Shown: positions 8,691 to 17,724 of the stretch, one piece after another | Numbering within the stretch: the first letter of the stretch is position 1 | Layout of the letters: the number at the start of each line of letters is the position of its first letter | NCBI GenBank assembly: GCA_945867235.1 | Contig: CAMBHS010000012.1 | Span: 1-33,556, forward strand | Direction of reading: 5' to 3' | Length of the DNA: 33,556 nucleotides | Origin: Akkermansia muciniphila | Lineage (GTDB): Bacteria; Verrucomicrobiota; Verrucomicrobiia; Limisphaerales; SXQI01 | Made by a program: the position numbers and the translations under genes | The notes under the pieces: model-generated | The model's input: only the letters and a program-made list of their open reading frames with translations | The model's database searches: none | Told to the model about the DNA's origin: nothing

Positions 8691-10187
8691 ATGATTGTTC
8701 CAAGATTGCGCATTGTTGAGGTCAGGAAAAGTTTTGGTGCGACACAGGCGTTGCGGCAGGTGTCCTTGAGCGTAGGCCCAGGGGAAGTGCATGCCTTGAT
8801 TGGTGAGAACGGAGCGGGCAAGAGCACGCTCATGAAAATCCTCAGCGCTGCGCATCTACAAGATTCTGGCGACATTCAACTCGACGGTAATTTCTACGCC
8901 CCGAGGACACCCCAGGCGGCTCGGAGTGCGGGGGTGGCGATGATCTATCAGGAGTTGAGCCTCGTTCCCCACCTTTCGGTCGAGGAAAATATTTTGCTCG
9001 GTTCGGAACCACGACAATGGGGTTGGATTGACCGGAAGGAACGCCGACGCAGAGCTGTTTCAGCATTGGAACAACTCCATCAAAGTCATCTCCCTCTCGA
9101 CGCCCCTGTCCACCAACTTCCCATCGCACGACAACAAATGGTGGAAATAGCCAGAGCCCTTATTGGTTCGCCCCGTGTGTTGATTATGGATGAGCCGACG
9201 AGTTCTCTCTCGAAGGAGGATACCAAGGTATTGTTCAAAGTGATTTTACGTTTACGAGATCGTGGTGTAAGCATCATTTACATCAGCCATTTTCTCGAAG
9301 AATGCCTTGAGTTAGCCACCCACTACACCGTTCTAAGGGATGGGGAAAGCGTTGGAACCGGTCGAATGAAAAGGGAGGCATTGCCTGAAATCACGCGATT
9401 GATGGTAGGACGCGAGTTGAATGAAATATACCCCCACACACCGCACGCAATTGGTGCGCCATTGCTTGAAGTCACACAACTTAAAGGCGTCAAAAAACCG
9501 CTCAACGTCAGCTTCAAACTCCGTTCGGGTGAAATTCTTGGGATTGCTGGAATTGTTGGTGCAGGACGCACGGAAACTTTAAGAGCTTTGTTCGGGCTTG
9601 ATCCCCAGATTGGTGGTGACGTGAAGTTACGGGGGATTTGCTGTAATCGATTGCCCCCTCGCGCATGGTTACAGCGTCGCGTCGGGTATTTGAGCGAGAA
9701 TCGCAAGGAGGAGGGCTTGATGCTCCATCGTAATATCGGCGACAACTTATTCCTGAGCAATTATCGTCCTTGTATCTCGGGCGGATTCATAAAGCAGCGG
9801 CGGCAAGAGTCGTTGGCCGCGAGATGGATTTCACTCCTTGGCATCAAAGCCCGGCATCCTTCTCAAAACTTGCACGAACTCTCGGGGGGCAATCAACAGA
9901 AGGTCGCCTTAGGTCGATTGTTGCATCATGATGCCGAGATTCTCCTGCTGGATGAACCCACACGTGGGATCGACGTTGGCAGCAAATCTCAAATATATAA
10001 AACCATGGGAGAACTCGCAGCCAAGGGTAAATCCGTTGTTTTTATCAGTTCCTATCTCCCTGAACTTCTTGGTGTTTGCGACACCATTGGGGTGATGTGC
10101 CGGGGGACTCTGAGTGCTCTCCGGCCCGCTTCAGAATGGACCGAGCAGGACATAGTTGCTGCGGCGATTGGTCAAAATGAAAACTGA
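8691..10187 (+). CDS. Sugar ABC transporter ATP-binding protein, duplicated ATPase (RbsA/MglA-like)
   Basis: Walker A GENGAGKST, Walker B VLIMDEPTSSLS; second domain LSGGNQQKVALGRLL, ILLLDEPTRGIDVGSK. Confidence 0.93.
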   Translation: MIVPRLRIVEVRKSFGATQALRQVSLSVGPGEVHALIGENGAGKSTLMKILSAAHLQDSGDIQLDGNFYAPRTPQAARSAGVAMIYQELSLVPHLSVEENILLGSEPRQWGWIDRKERRRRAVSALEQLHQSHLPLDAPVHQLPIARQQMVEIARALIGSPRVLIMDEPTSSLSKEDTKVLFKVILRLRDRGVSIIYISHFLEECLELATHYTVLRDGESVGTGRMKREALPEITRLMVGRELNEIYPHTPHAIGAPLLEVTQLKGVKKPLNVSFKLRSGEILGIAGIVGAGRTETLRALFGLDPQIGGDVKLRGICCNRLPPRAWLQRRVGYLSENRKEEGLMLHRNIGDNLFLSNYRPCISGGFIKQRRQESLAARWISLLGIKARHPSQNLHELSGGNQQKVALGRLLHHDAEILLLDEPTRGIDVGSKSQIYKTMGELAAKGKSVVFISSYLPELLGVCDTIGVMCRGTLSALRPASEWTEQDIVAAAIGQNEN

Positions 10188-11193
10188 AATTCCAACATCT
10201 TCCACTGGACACCTCGACCGCTTCAATCTTGCGAGAGCGGTTCAAATGCTGGGCCCTTTTCTCGTTCTGGCCTTTGTGATCGGGTTCTTCGCCGTAATCA
10301 TGCCCAGCGAGATCAGTCAGACATTTTTTTCGGCTTATAATTTTAAGCTAATTCTGACCCAGACTGTCATCGTCGCAATCGGATCGCTTGGGATGACGAT
10401 GATCATTGTAAGCGGTGGGATTGATCTTTCTGTAGGATCTGTGGTCGCCCTCACGAGTGTCCTTGGTGCAGTGCTGATCAAAGCGGGGGTGTCGATGGGC
10501 GCAATGATTGTGGCGGTTCTCGCCACGGGGGGAATGATCGGACTCATCAATGGGACCATTATTTCCTTATTTCGAATGACCCCGTTCATTGTCACCTTGG
10601 GAATGCTGGGAATTGCACGTGGATTGGCAAAAAAACTTGCCGATAACCAAACCGTCAATTTGCCGGACATTGCGCTGCCTTCCGTGGGAATGTTCATGGC
10701 GGACCCTGCTCCCAACGGCTATTATGTGGCTCCCGGAATAGCGATCGCAATCGACCTCGCGATCATCATGGCACTCGTATTAAATAGAAGTGTTTTTGGC
10801 CGTTATATTTTTGCCATCGGCTCCAATGAAGCGACCGCCCGACTGTGTGGTGTCCGAACTCGCCTAGTCAAACTGAGCGTCTATATGCTGTCTGGCGTCT
10901 TTTTTGGACTCGCTGGATTGATGCAGTTTTCTCGTTTGCGCCAAGGAGATCCGAGCACCGCGGTAGGGATCGAACTCGACATGATTGCAGCAGTCGTGAT
11001 TGGGGGAGCCAGCCTGAACGGTGGCACAGGAAGTATCATGGGCTCAATGATCGGGGCCCTCACGATGGCAGTGTTAAGAAGCGGATCCACCCAGATTGAT
11101 TGGCCGAATTATGTCCAAGAAATCATAATCGGCGTCGTAATCATCCTAGCAGTAGGACTCGATAAGTGGCGGCAATCTCGGAGCCAATCCTAA
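10177..11193 (+). CDS. Sugar ABC transporter permease (RbsC-like)
   Basis: SGGIDLSVGSVVALTSVLGA, FIVTLGMLGIARGLA, GGASLNGGTGSIMGSMIGAL; ATG at 10177 overlaps the ATPase end by 11 bp. Confidence 0.92.
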   Translation: MKTEIPTSSTGHLDRFNLARAVQMLGPFLVLAFVIGFFAVIMPSEISQTFFSAYNFKLILTQTVIVAIGSLGMTMIIVSGGIDLSVGSVVALTSVLGAVLIKAGVSMGAMIVAVLATGGMIGLINGTIISLFRMTPFIVTLGMLGIARGLAKKLADNQTVNLPDIALPSVGMFMADPAPNGYYVAPGIAIAIDLAIIMALVLNRSVFGRYIFAIGSNEATARLCGVRTRLVKLSVYMLSGVFFGLAGLMQFSRLRQGDPSTAVGIELDMIAAVVIGGASLNGGTGSIMGSMIGALTMAVLRSGSTQIDWPNYVQEIIIGVVIILAVGLDKWRQSRSQS

Positions 11194-11249
11194 CAACGAC
11201 GCCATTGGTTCAGATATCCCGTGGGGGTAATGAATTGTCTATGGATTCG

Positions 11250-11285
11250 CGTTTTTGAATTATCTCCCGTTTTTGAATTATCTCC
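11250..11285. repeat. Perfect 18-bp tandem duplication (cgtttttgaattatctcc x2)
   Basis: Read directly at 11250-11267 and 11268-11285. Confidence 0.9.
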
Positions 11286-11372
11286 GGTCTTGACCAAACC
11301 TGAACACTGCCTGTTAATGGTCATCCAAGCCCATCTTAGGCTCACCTATCCTCCGAATGGATCCATCGTTAA

Positions 11373-13937
11373 ATGAAAGATCAAATCACACAGCTTTTGG
11401 GACTCAAAGATTACCTCCCATCCAATGTTCCTGAGCTTCTCGAACAACTCAATTTACCCCGATCCAGCCAGCAGGAACTTCAACATGATTTGCTTGAATT
11501 GGAGCATTCAGGGACAATTGTGCGCATCAAGGGCAACCGCTATGTGCAGTCGAATGAAGCGGATCTCATTCCCGGACGCATCCGGATGAACCGCAAGGGT
11601 AAGGGCTTTCTGATCCCAGACGATTCGACGCTTAAGGAAATTGCGATTCCGGAAAGTGCTACCGGCACAGCTCTCCATGAAGATCACGTCCTCGTGCGGC
11701 GGAATGTTCGTGCTCGAGGCCGTGTGGCGGAGGGCGGCGAATTGCAGGAAACGGGTGCCGTAATCCGCATTCTCAAACGACGACGCACTCAGATCGTGGG
11801 CACACTCCAACGCAGTCGTCAGTTTCTATTTGTCATTCCAGATGACCCTCGGATGCCCCATGACATTTATGTTCCTGAGCCTCGCGATGTGGGACGAACG
11901 GCGCACGTCGGCGACAAGGTGGTTGTGGAATTGCGGGAATGGCTTTCCCGGCACACAAATCCAGAAGGTGAAATCATCGAGGTACTGGGAGCTCCCGATG
12001 CCGAAGGTGTAGACATGCTGTCCGTATTAAGGCAGTACCATCTCCCGTTGCATTTCCCGGCGCAGGTGCTGGATGAGGCGAAGCAGATCGGCTCGGTAGT
12101 AAATCCGGAAGAAACAAAAGGACGCGTGGATTGTCGCCATCATCTGGTGGTTACAATCGATCCGGACGATGCCAAAGATTTCGACGATGCTATTTGCCTC
12201 GAATCCTCTTCAGGGCATTCATGGAATTTATGGGTTCATATAGCCGATGTTTCGCATTACGTGAAACCAGGAACCTCCCTCGATGAAGAAGCACGCAATC
12301 GTGGTAACTCAACTTACCTTGTCGATCGAGTTATTCCGATGCTTCCCGAAGCGTTAAGCAACGAACTTTGCTCACTAAAACCACTCGTGGATCGACTGAC
12401 CAAATGTGTGGAGTTTTCGATTTCCCGGGAAGGAGCCGTTCTCAGCACGAAATTCTATCCGGCAATCATCCATTCTAAACGCCGATTTTCCTATCGTGAA
12501 GCACTCGGAGTATTGGAAGGAAAAGCGACGAATCCCATCGAGCATATGCTTCACGACGCTTCGCACCTTGCGCAAAAGATTCGCAAACAACGATTCAAAG
12601 CCGGTTCGTTGGAACTCGATTTTCCAGAAATGAAAATCCGCCTAGATGCCCACGGGCATGTGGATCGGATTGAGAAAGTTGAAAACGATATTTCTCACCA
12701 ACTGATTGAAGAGTTCATGTTGCTCGCCAATGAAGCTGTTGCCACTTACTTGCTGGAACAAGGGCGCGCATCGATCCACCGGGTTCATGAACAACCCGAT
12801 GCGCGGCGACTGCAAGAATATCGAGAGGAAGTCCTCAGCCATCAACTGCCATGTGGCAATTTGCAAGATCGGGTGGAAGTCCAAAAGTTGTTGCACTCAT
12901 TGGGAAGCATTGCTATCGGACCTGCACTTAAAATTGGATTTCTTAAATCCCTGATGCGAGCTCGTTACGCCGTTGAATCCCTAGGTCATTACGGTCTAGC
13001 GAAGAAAAAATATGCGCATTTCACCTCTCCTATCCGACGCTACGCGGACCTCGTGGTTCATCGCTCCCTGTTTCATCAAAAACATTCTGGAACGCAATCT
13101 TTGAAAGAAGTTTCCGACCATATTTCCGACACGGAACGAAACTCCTCTGATGCGGAGCGCGACAGCAAAGATGTAAAACTTTTCGCCTATTTGACGGCAC
13201 AACTTGAGTCTCATCAACCCAAACGATATCCCGCCTTAGTTACCGATCTTCGTAATTTTGGATTTTTTGTGGATGTTCCAGGGCTGGCCATGAGCGGGGT
13301 TGTGCCTCTTTCCACAATGCATGACGATTTTTATGTCTTCGACCCAGAACGTCGCCAACTGGTAGGTCGCCGCTCTCGCCGCATCATCAGGTTGGGGGAT
13401 CGTGTTGAAGTGCAAGTCGCCAAAGTGGATCGGTTTAAAAAACAGGTCGATTTTTGCTTTGCACCGTTACCCAAAGAACCGCTCAAAAGGCCATCTCGAA
13501 TCGAACACCGAGGTGATTCTTACAAAACAAAAAAGGTTACGGAATTTGTCAAAAAACCAGTTCTAAAACCATTCGACCGCACCCATAAACGATCCGATGT
13601 GAAACCACGCCATGCGAGCGAATCTCAATCGACGCAACATCAAACTCACGACCACAAAGTTAAACAGGTCGCTCGGTCGGATTCCAAGTTCTCGCGCCCC
13701 GCTCAACCCCGTATGGGTTCGACCTCCAGCAGATCGCCAGCAGCAAAAGGACCACGAAAAGGTCATCCCTCCCATTTACCCAGCAAAAGGGTTGAAAAAC
13801 TAAAACCTGAAAGAACAGTTCCTCTGCGTGTCGCGTCCAGCATGCGTTCATCGGCTCCTACATCCCAACGGACGCCGATCCATCGCGAACACTCAGGCCC
13901 AGTTAAACGCAACAATCGCGGACGGCCTGGAGGATAA
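11373..13937 (+). CDS. rnr: Ribonuclease R (RNase II/R family) with long basic C-terminal tail
   Basis: VTIDPDDAKDFDDAICLE, WVHIADVSHYVKPGTSLDEEARNRGNSTYLVDRVIPMLPEALSNELCSL, HFTSPIRRYADLVVHR, then an S1-like domain. Confidence 0.95.
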   Translation: MKDQITQLLGLKDYLPSNVPELLEQLNLPRSSQQELQHDLLELEHSGTIVRIKGNRYVQSNEADLIPGRIRMNRKGKGFLIPDDSTLKEIAIPESATGTALHEDHVLVRRNVRARGRVAEGGELQETGAVIRILKRRRTQIVGTLQRSRQFLFVIPDDPRMPHDIYVPEPRDVGRTAHVGDKVVVELREWLSRHTNPEGEIIEVLGAPDAEGVDMLSVLRQYHLPLHFPAQVLDEAKQIGSVVNPEETKGRVDCRHHLVVTIDPDDAKDFDDAICLESSSGHSWNLWVHIADVSHYVKPGTSLDEEARNRGNSTYLVDRVIPMLPEALSNELCSLKPLVDRLTKCVEFSISREGAVLSTKFYPAIIHSKRRFSYREALGVLEGKATNPIEHMLHDASHLAQKIRKQRFKAGSLELDFPEMKIRLDAHGHVDRIEKVENDISHQLIEEFMLLANEAVATYLLEQGRASIHRVHEQPDARRLQEYREEVLSHQLPCGNLQDRVEVQKLLHSLGSIAIGPALKIGFLKSLMRARYAVESLGHYGLAKKKYAHFTSPIRRYADLVVHRSLFHQKHSGTQSLKEVSDHISDTERNSSDAERDSKDVKLFAYLTAQLESHQPKRYPALVTDLRNFGFFVDVPGLAMSGVVPLSTMHDDFYVFDPERRQLVGRRSRRIIRLGDRVEVQVAKVDRFKKQVDFCFAPLPKEPLKRPSRIEHRGDSYKTKKVTEFVKKPVLKPFDRTHKRSDVKPRHASESQSTQHQTHDHKVKQVARSDSKFSRPAQPRMGSTSSRSPAAKGPRKGHPSHLPSKRVEKLKPERTVPLRVASSMRSSAPTSQRTPIHREHSGPVKRNNRGRPGG

Positions 13938-14820
13938 CCTCGGCTAATACAGGCTCACGTCCGACGCTGTCCGAGTACCACACCAACCTGCCCTTCTTTT
14001 CGGAGGGATTGCGCCAAGTCGGCTGTCCAGATTGGAGTCGGGATTGCACCAATCGTTTCGGCTCTCCCAGCATCACAGGGATATCTTCAGCCACGTGGAG
14101 TCCATCGCTCATAAAAAACGGCACAATAACAAAATTGCTCGCCTGACTCATCGTAAAGCACTTTTCAATTTTCGGTTCTTCTTCGATAAAAATCCCGTGC
14201 ACCTCCTGATAAATACCCCGGGCTCGAATGAGTTCAACTTGTCGCTCGATTGACAGGCAAGAATTTTCATTTAGTTCAGTCCCATGGCCTGCAATAAAGA
14301 GAGCGATGTTCGAAAGTTTCGGGGCTCGCGGAAAAGGATGACGCGCCACGACCCCTTGGGCACGAGCGAGCAACACTTCCGTCATCTGCGGGTATATCCC
14401 CACGGGTGAGGAATAATAGATGGTTTGATCTCCACGCACTTGCCGACGAATCACCTCATCGCCGTCTTTGAGACCTAAGGCTTTAGGGATAATTTCCTGG
14501 GTGAAAAAACCATGGCTCACAAAAAAAGGGACGACAAAAACCCGTTGTCCGCAGCTTTGTTGCAATACCTCAGCGAGCGGAGCCCCTTCCTTCCATAAAC
14601 CTACATGCACCTCGGCAAAAATATGACGTCGCCTAAGTTCTTCAGCTTGCTGACGAACCGCCGCAGATGATTGGTCATTTATGGTGGAACCATGTGCCAC
14701 CAAAACCAAAGAATCATTCCTATAATCAACTTCCATTTTTGTAAGAAAAAAAGTCCACCACTGAACCTGCTCACTGCTTCCATCACTGACCGATCCGCTT
14801 GAAACCAGCTCCGCAAACAT
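13903..14820 (-). CDS. Two-domain CbiX/SirB-like sirohydrochlorin chelatase family protein
   Basis: Paired motifs LVAHGS...VPFFVSHGFFTQEIIP and FIAGHGT...VPFFMSDGLHVAEDIP; start may be 14736 (MEVDYRNDSLVLVAHGS). Confidence 0.78.
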   Translation of the reverse strand: MFAELVSSGSVSDGSSEQVQWWTFFLTKMEVDYRNDSLVLVAHGSTINDQSSAAVRQQAEELRRRHIFAEVHVGLWKEGAPLAEVLQQSCGQRVFVVPFFVSHGFFTQEIIPKALGLKDGDEVIRRQVRGDQTIYYSSPVGIYPQMTEVLLARAQGVVARHPFPRAPKLSNIALFIAGHGTELNENSCLSIERQVELIRARGIYQEVHGIFIEEEPKIEKCFTMSQASNFVIVPFFMSDGLHVAEDIPVMLGEPKRLVQSRLQSGQPTWRNPSEKKGRLVWYSDSVGREPVLAEVILQAVRDCCV

Positions 14821-14899
14821 TAGGCGACAGTATCCCTGTGCTCAACGCGGAAATCCGGCAGTCGAATTAATCAAAAATTATTCAGAAAAAACTTTTTGG

Positions 14900-14920
14900 G
14901 TTGGACAGCCAATGTCCAAC
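14900..14920. promoter_or_regulatory. Inverted repeat GTTGGACA-gccaa-TGTCCAAC; candidate operator or hairpin upstream of a small ORF
   Basis: Perfect 8-bp arms with 5-bp spacer, read directly; function inferred. Confidence 0.5.
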
Positions 14921-14945
14921 GCTCCCCATTAAATTGTTTACCACA

Positions 14946-15158
14946 ATGAATAATACATTCGATTTAACCCATCAGATGGAGCTGAGTTTTAACAACCAAT
15001 CTGCAACCGAAATTCCTCAACGAAAAACGAGTCACAGGGCAAAAGCCAAGTGGTGGTTCCAACAGATGCGAACCGTTGTGGATCGGACTTTCGATTGGAC
15101 TCCAGCACCTATTCGTGCTGAACAGACCTACATGAAACTCTCTCGGGTAAAAGTTTAA
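14946..15158 (+). CDS. Small hypothetical protein (about 70 aa), basic and aromatic-rich
   Basis: ORF from ATG at 14946 (MNNTFDLTHQMELSFNNQ...RAKAKWWFQQMRTVVDRTFDWTPAPIRAEQTYMKLSRVKV) in otherwise unoccupied space; no overlapping larger gene. Confidence 0.55.
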   Translation: MNNTFDLTHQMELSFNNQSATEIPQRKTSHRAKAKWWFQQMRTVVDRTFDWTPAPIRAEQTYMKLSRVKV

Positions 15159-15234
15159 TAACGACATTCATTATTGTGAGTCTGTGACTTTTTTTTGACT
15201 CGCAGGAACATAAGAAAAAACCTAGGGTGCGAGC

Positions 15235-17706
15235 ATGTCATTCTGTCGCGTCAAGATTGCTTTGGGTATTGCGATGGTTTGGCTCGGAGGATTGGATAGC
15301 CTTGCTGCGACCGAGCCATCCCCAGAGGCAATAGCAAAGCTGCCTGCATCTGCGTTAAGGAAGGTGGATTTTCAGCGTGAGATCCGACCGATCCTCGAAG
15401 CAAGTTGCGTCAAGTGCCACGGTCGTGGCAAAGCCAAAGGAGACTGGAAACTTGATACCCGTGCGGACTTCCTTGGGAATGGCGCATCTGGCACCCCCAT
15501 CGTGCTGGGTGACAGCGCAAAAAGTCGCTTGATCCACCTCGTGGCTGGCACCGATCCTGAAACGTCGATGCCTCAAAAAGGCACCAAACTATCCTCCCAG
15601 CAGGTCGGTTTACTTCGTGCATGGATTGATCAAGGTCTTCCATGGAGAGAAGGTGTATCCTTCGCCCAACCCGCACCGAATAACCTTAAACCACGCCTTC
15701 CGGAACTGCCTCATGGGCGATCTTTGCACCCGATCGACCGCATTCTCGATGCCCAATTTGTTTCACAACGCTTCTCACCTGCCAAACCTGTAGAGGATCG
15801 CTTGTTTGCACGACGTGCCTACTTGGACGTCGTGGGGATGTTGCCTTCGCCCGAGGAATTGGACTCTTTTCTCGGAGATCGATCCTCCAATAAACGCGCT
15901 CAGCTTGTGCAGAATCTGTTGGCCGATAAACAACGCTATGCACAGCATTGGCTCGCGTTTTGGAATGATCTTTTGCGAAATGATTTTGTTGGAACCGGTT
16001 ATATCGATGGGGGGCGCAAGTCAATCAGTCAATGGCTCTATTCTGCGTTGAGAGACAATAAACCATACGACCAATTTGTTCGTGAATTGGTGAATCCAAC
16101 GGAAGCAAGCGAAGGATTTACCAAGGGTATTGTCTGGCGAGGGACGGTCAATGCCTCGATGACGCCTTCGATGCAAGCCGCTCAAAACATCGGTCAAGTG
16201 CTCATGGGGGTGAACCTGAAATGTGCTTCTTGCCATGATTCTTTCATTGATGACTGGCAACTGAGCGATGCCTATGGCCTTGCGGGTATTTATGCGGATG
16301 GCTCGCTAGAAATGGTGGAGTGCGACAAACCGACCGGCAATGTTGCGGCACTTAAATTTTTATTCCCCCAACTCGGAACGGTCGATGCGAAAGCATCCAG
16401 AACAAATCGTTTGCAGCAACTGTCTCAAATCATTACGAGCCCCGATAATGGACGACTGTCTCGGACGATCGTCAACAGGCTCTGGGCTCGCTTGCTGGGT
16501 CGTGGACTTGTGGAGCCACTCGACATCATGCAGAACGAGGCTTGGAATCCCGACCTGTTGGACTGGTTGGCTGAAGATCTAGTGGCTCACCAATGGGATC
16601 TGAAACGAACTCTTGAATTAATCCTGACGTCGCGAGCCTACCAAATGCCATCGGTGAATCTCCCTGAAAAACCCGATGCGAAATTTGCTTTCACAGGTCC
16701 CGCAGTCCGCCGGTTGACCGCAGAGCAATTCCGCGATGCCTTGGGAGCACTCACTGGAGTTTGGGCCAGCAAACCGGAAGGCGGACTGGAGCGACTTTTA
16801 TTAGAGAGTGGCACCCTGACACCGCCACCCGTTCAAGCATTCTGGATTTGGGGCGACCCTCATGGAGCCACTGGTGTGGCACCGGGCACGAATGGTTTCC
16901 GGAAAACGGTGATTCTTGAAAAGAAACCTAGCGAGGCAACCTTCATTATTTACGCAGATAACTCGGCTCAGTTGTTCGTGAATGGCGAAAGGGTCAAAGG
17001 ATCGGAATCCCCCGATTGGAGCCAGCCGAGTATTTACGATGCGCGAGGTCAGTTTAAAGTTGGAACTAATATCGTCGTCGTGGAAGCAGCGAATGGAGGG
17101 GACGGATTAAATCCGGCTGGACTCTTGCTTTATGCGAAAGTAAGGCACCGTGAAACCGCAGGTGATGGCATTCTGGATTTCGCGAGTGATGCCTCGTGGC
17201 GGTCGCACACGCAACCCCAAGGTAAATGGCGCGAAGTAAATTATTCCGAACCATGGGCAGCATCGCAGGTTCTGGGTCAACCCAATTTAGCACCTTGGAA
17301 CGTCGCTGACTCTTTGCTGGGCGCGATCCATAGTGAAACCCTTAATAATCGTGTCCGGGCTTCCCTGACCAAAGCGGATCCCTTGGCACTCGCACTGGGT
17401 CGTCCCAATCGTGAACAAGTCACGACGGTTCGACAATCGACGGCGACCACAATCCAAGCCCTCGAACTTACAAATGGTGAAACCCTGGCGAAATTACTCA
17501 AACGCGGTGCCTCCAACCTCGTGGAAACAAATACCAATGGAAGGATTCTGACGGAACGAGTTTTTCGACAAGCTCTCTCGCGGACACCGACTCGCAAAGA
17601 ACTCTCGATCGCATTGGAACTTGTTGGGGACAAACCGAAACCCGAAGGGGTCGAAGATTTGCTTTGGAGCCTTGCCATGCTTCCAGAGTTTCAACTGACT
17701 TACTAA
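15235..17706 (+). CDS. PSCyt1/DUF1549/DUF1553 planctomycete-type cytochrome protein
   Basis: Signal peptide; FQREIRPILEASCVKCHGRGKAKGDWKLD heme-binding motif; DUF1549-like FARRAYLDVVGMLPSPEELDSFL; DUF1553-like TIVNRLWARLLGRGLVEPLDIM. Confidence 0.9.
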   Translation: MSFCRVKIALGIAMVWLGGLDSLAATEPSPEAIAKLPASALRKVDFQREIRPILEASCVKCHGRGKAKGDWKLDTRADFLGNGASGTPIVLGDSAKSRLIHLVAGTDPETSMPQKGTKLSSQQVGLLRAWIDQGLPWREGVSFAQPAPNNLKPRLPELPHGRSLHPIDRILDAQFVSQRFSPAKPVEDRLFARRAYLDVVGMLPSPEELDSFLGDRSSNKRAQLVQNLLADKQRYAQHWLAFWNDLLRNDFVGTGYIDGGRKSISQWLYSALRDNKPYDQFVRELVNPTEASEGFTKGIVWRGTVNASMTPSMQAAQNIGQVLMGVNLKCASCHDSFIDDWQLSDAYGLAGIYADGSLEMVECDKPTGNVAALKFLFPQLGTVDAKASRTNRLQQLSQIITSPDNGRLSRTIVNRLWARLLGRGLVEPLDIMQNEAWNPDLLDWLAEDLVAHQWDLKRTLELILTSRAYQMPSVNLPEKPDAKFAFTGPAVRRLTAEQFRDALGALTGVWASKPEGGLERLLLESGTLTPPPVQAFWIWGDPHGATGVAPGTNGFRKTVILEKKPSEATFIIYADNSAQLFVNGERVKGSESPDWSQPSIYDARGQFKVGTNIVVVEAANGGDGLNPAGLLLYAKVRHRETAGDGILDFASDASWRSHTQPQGKWREVNYSEPWAASQVLGQPNLAPWNVADSLLGAIHSETLNNRVRASLTKADPLALALGRPNREQVTTVRQSTATTIQALELTNGETLAKLLKRGASNLVETNTNGRILTERVFRQALSRTPTRKELSIALELVGDKPKPEGVEDLLWSLAMLPEFQLTY

Positions 17707-17724
17707 ACCAAACGACTTTAACCC

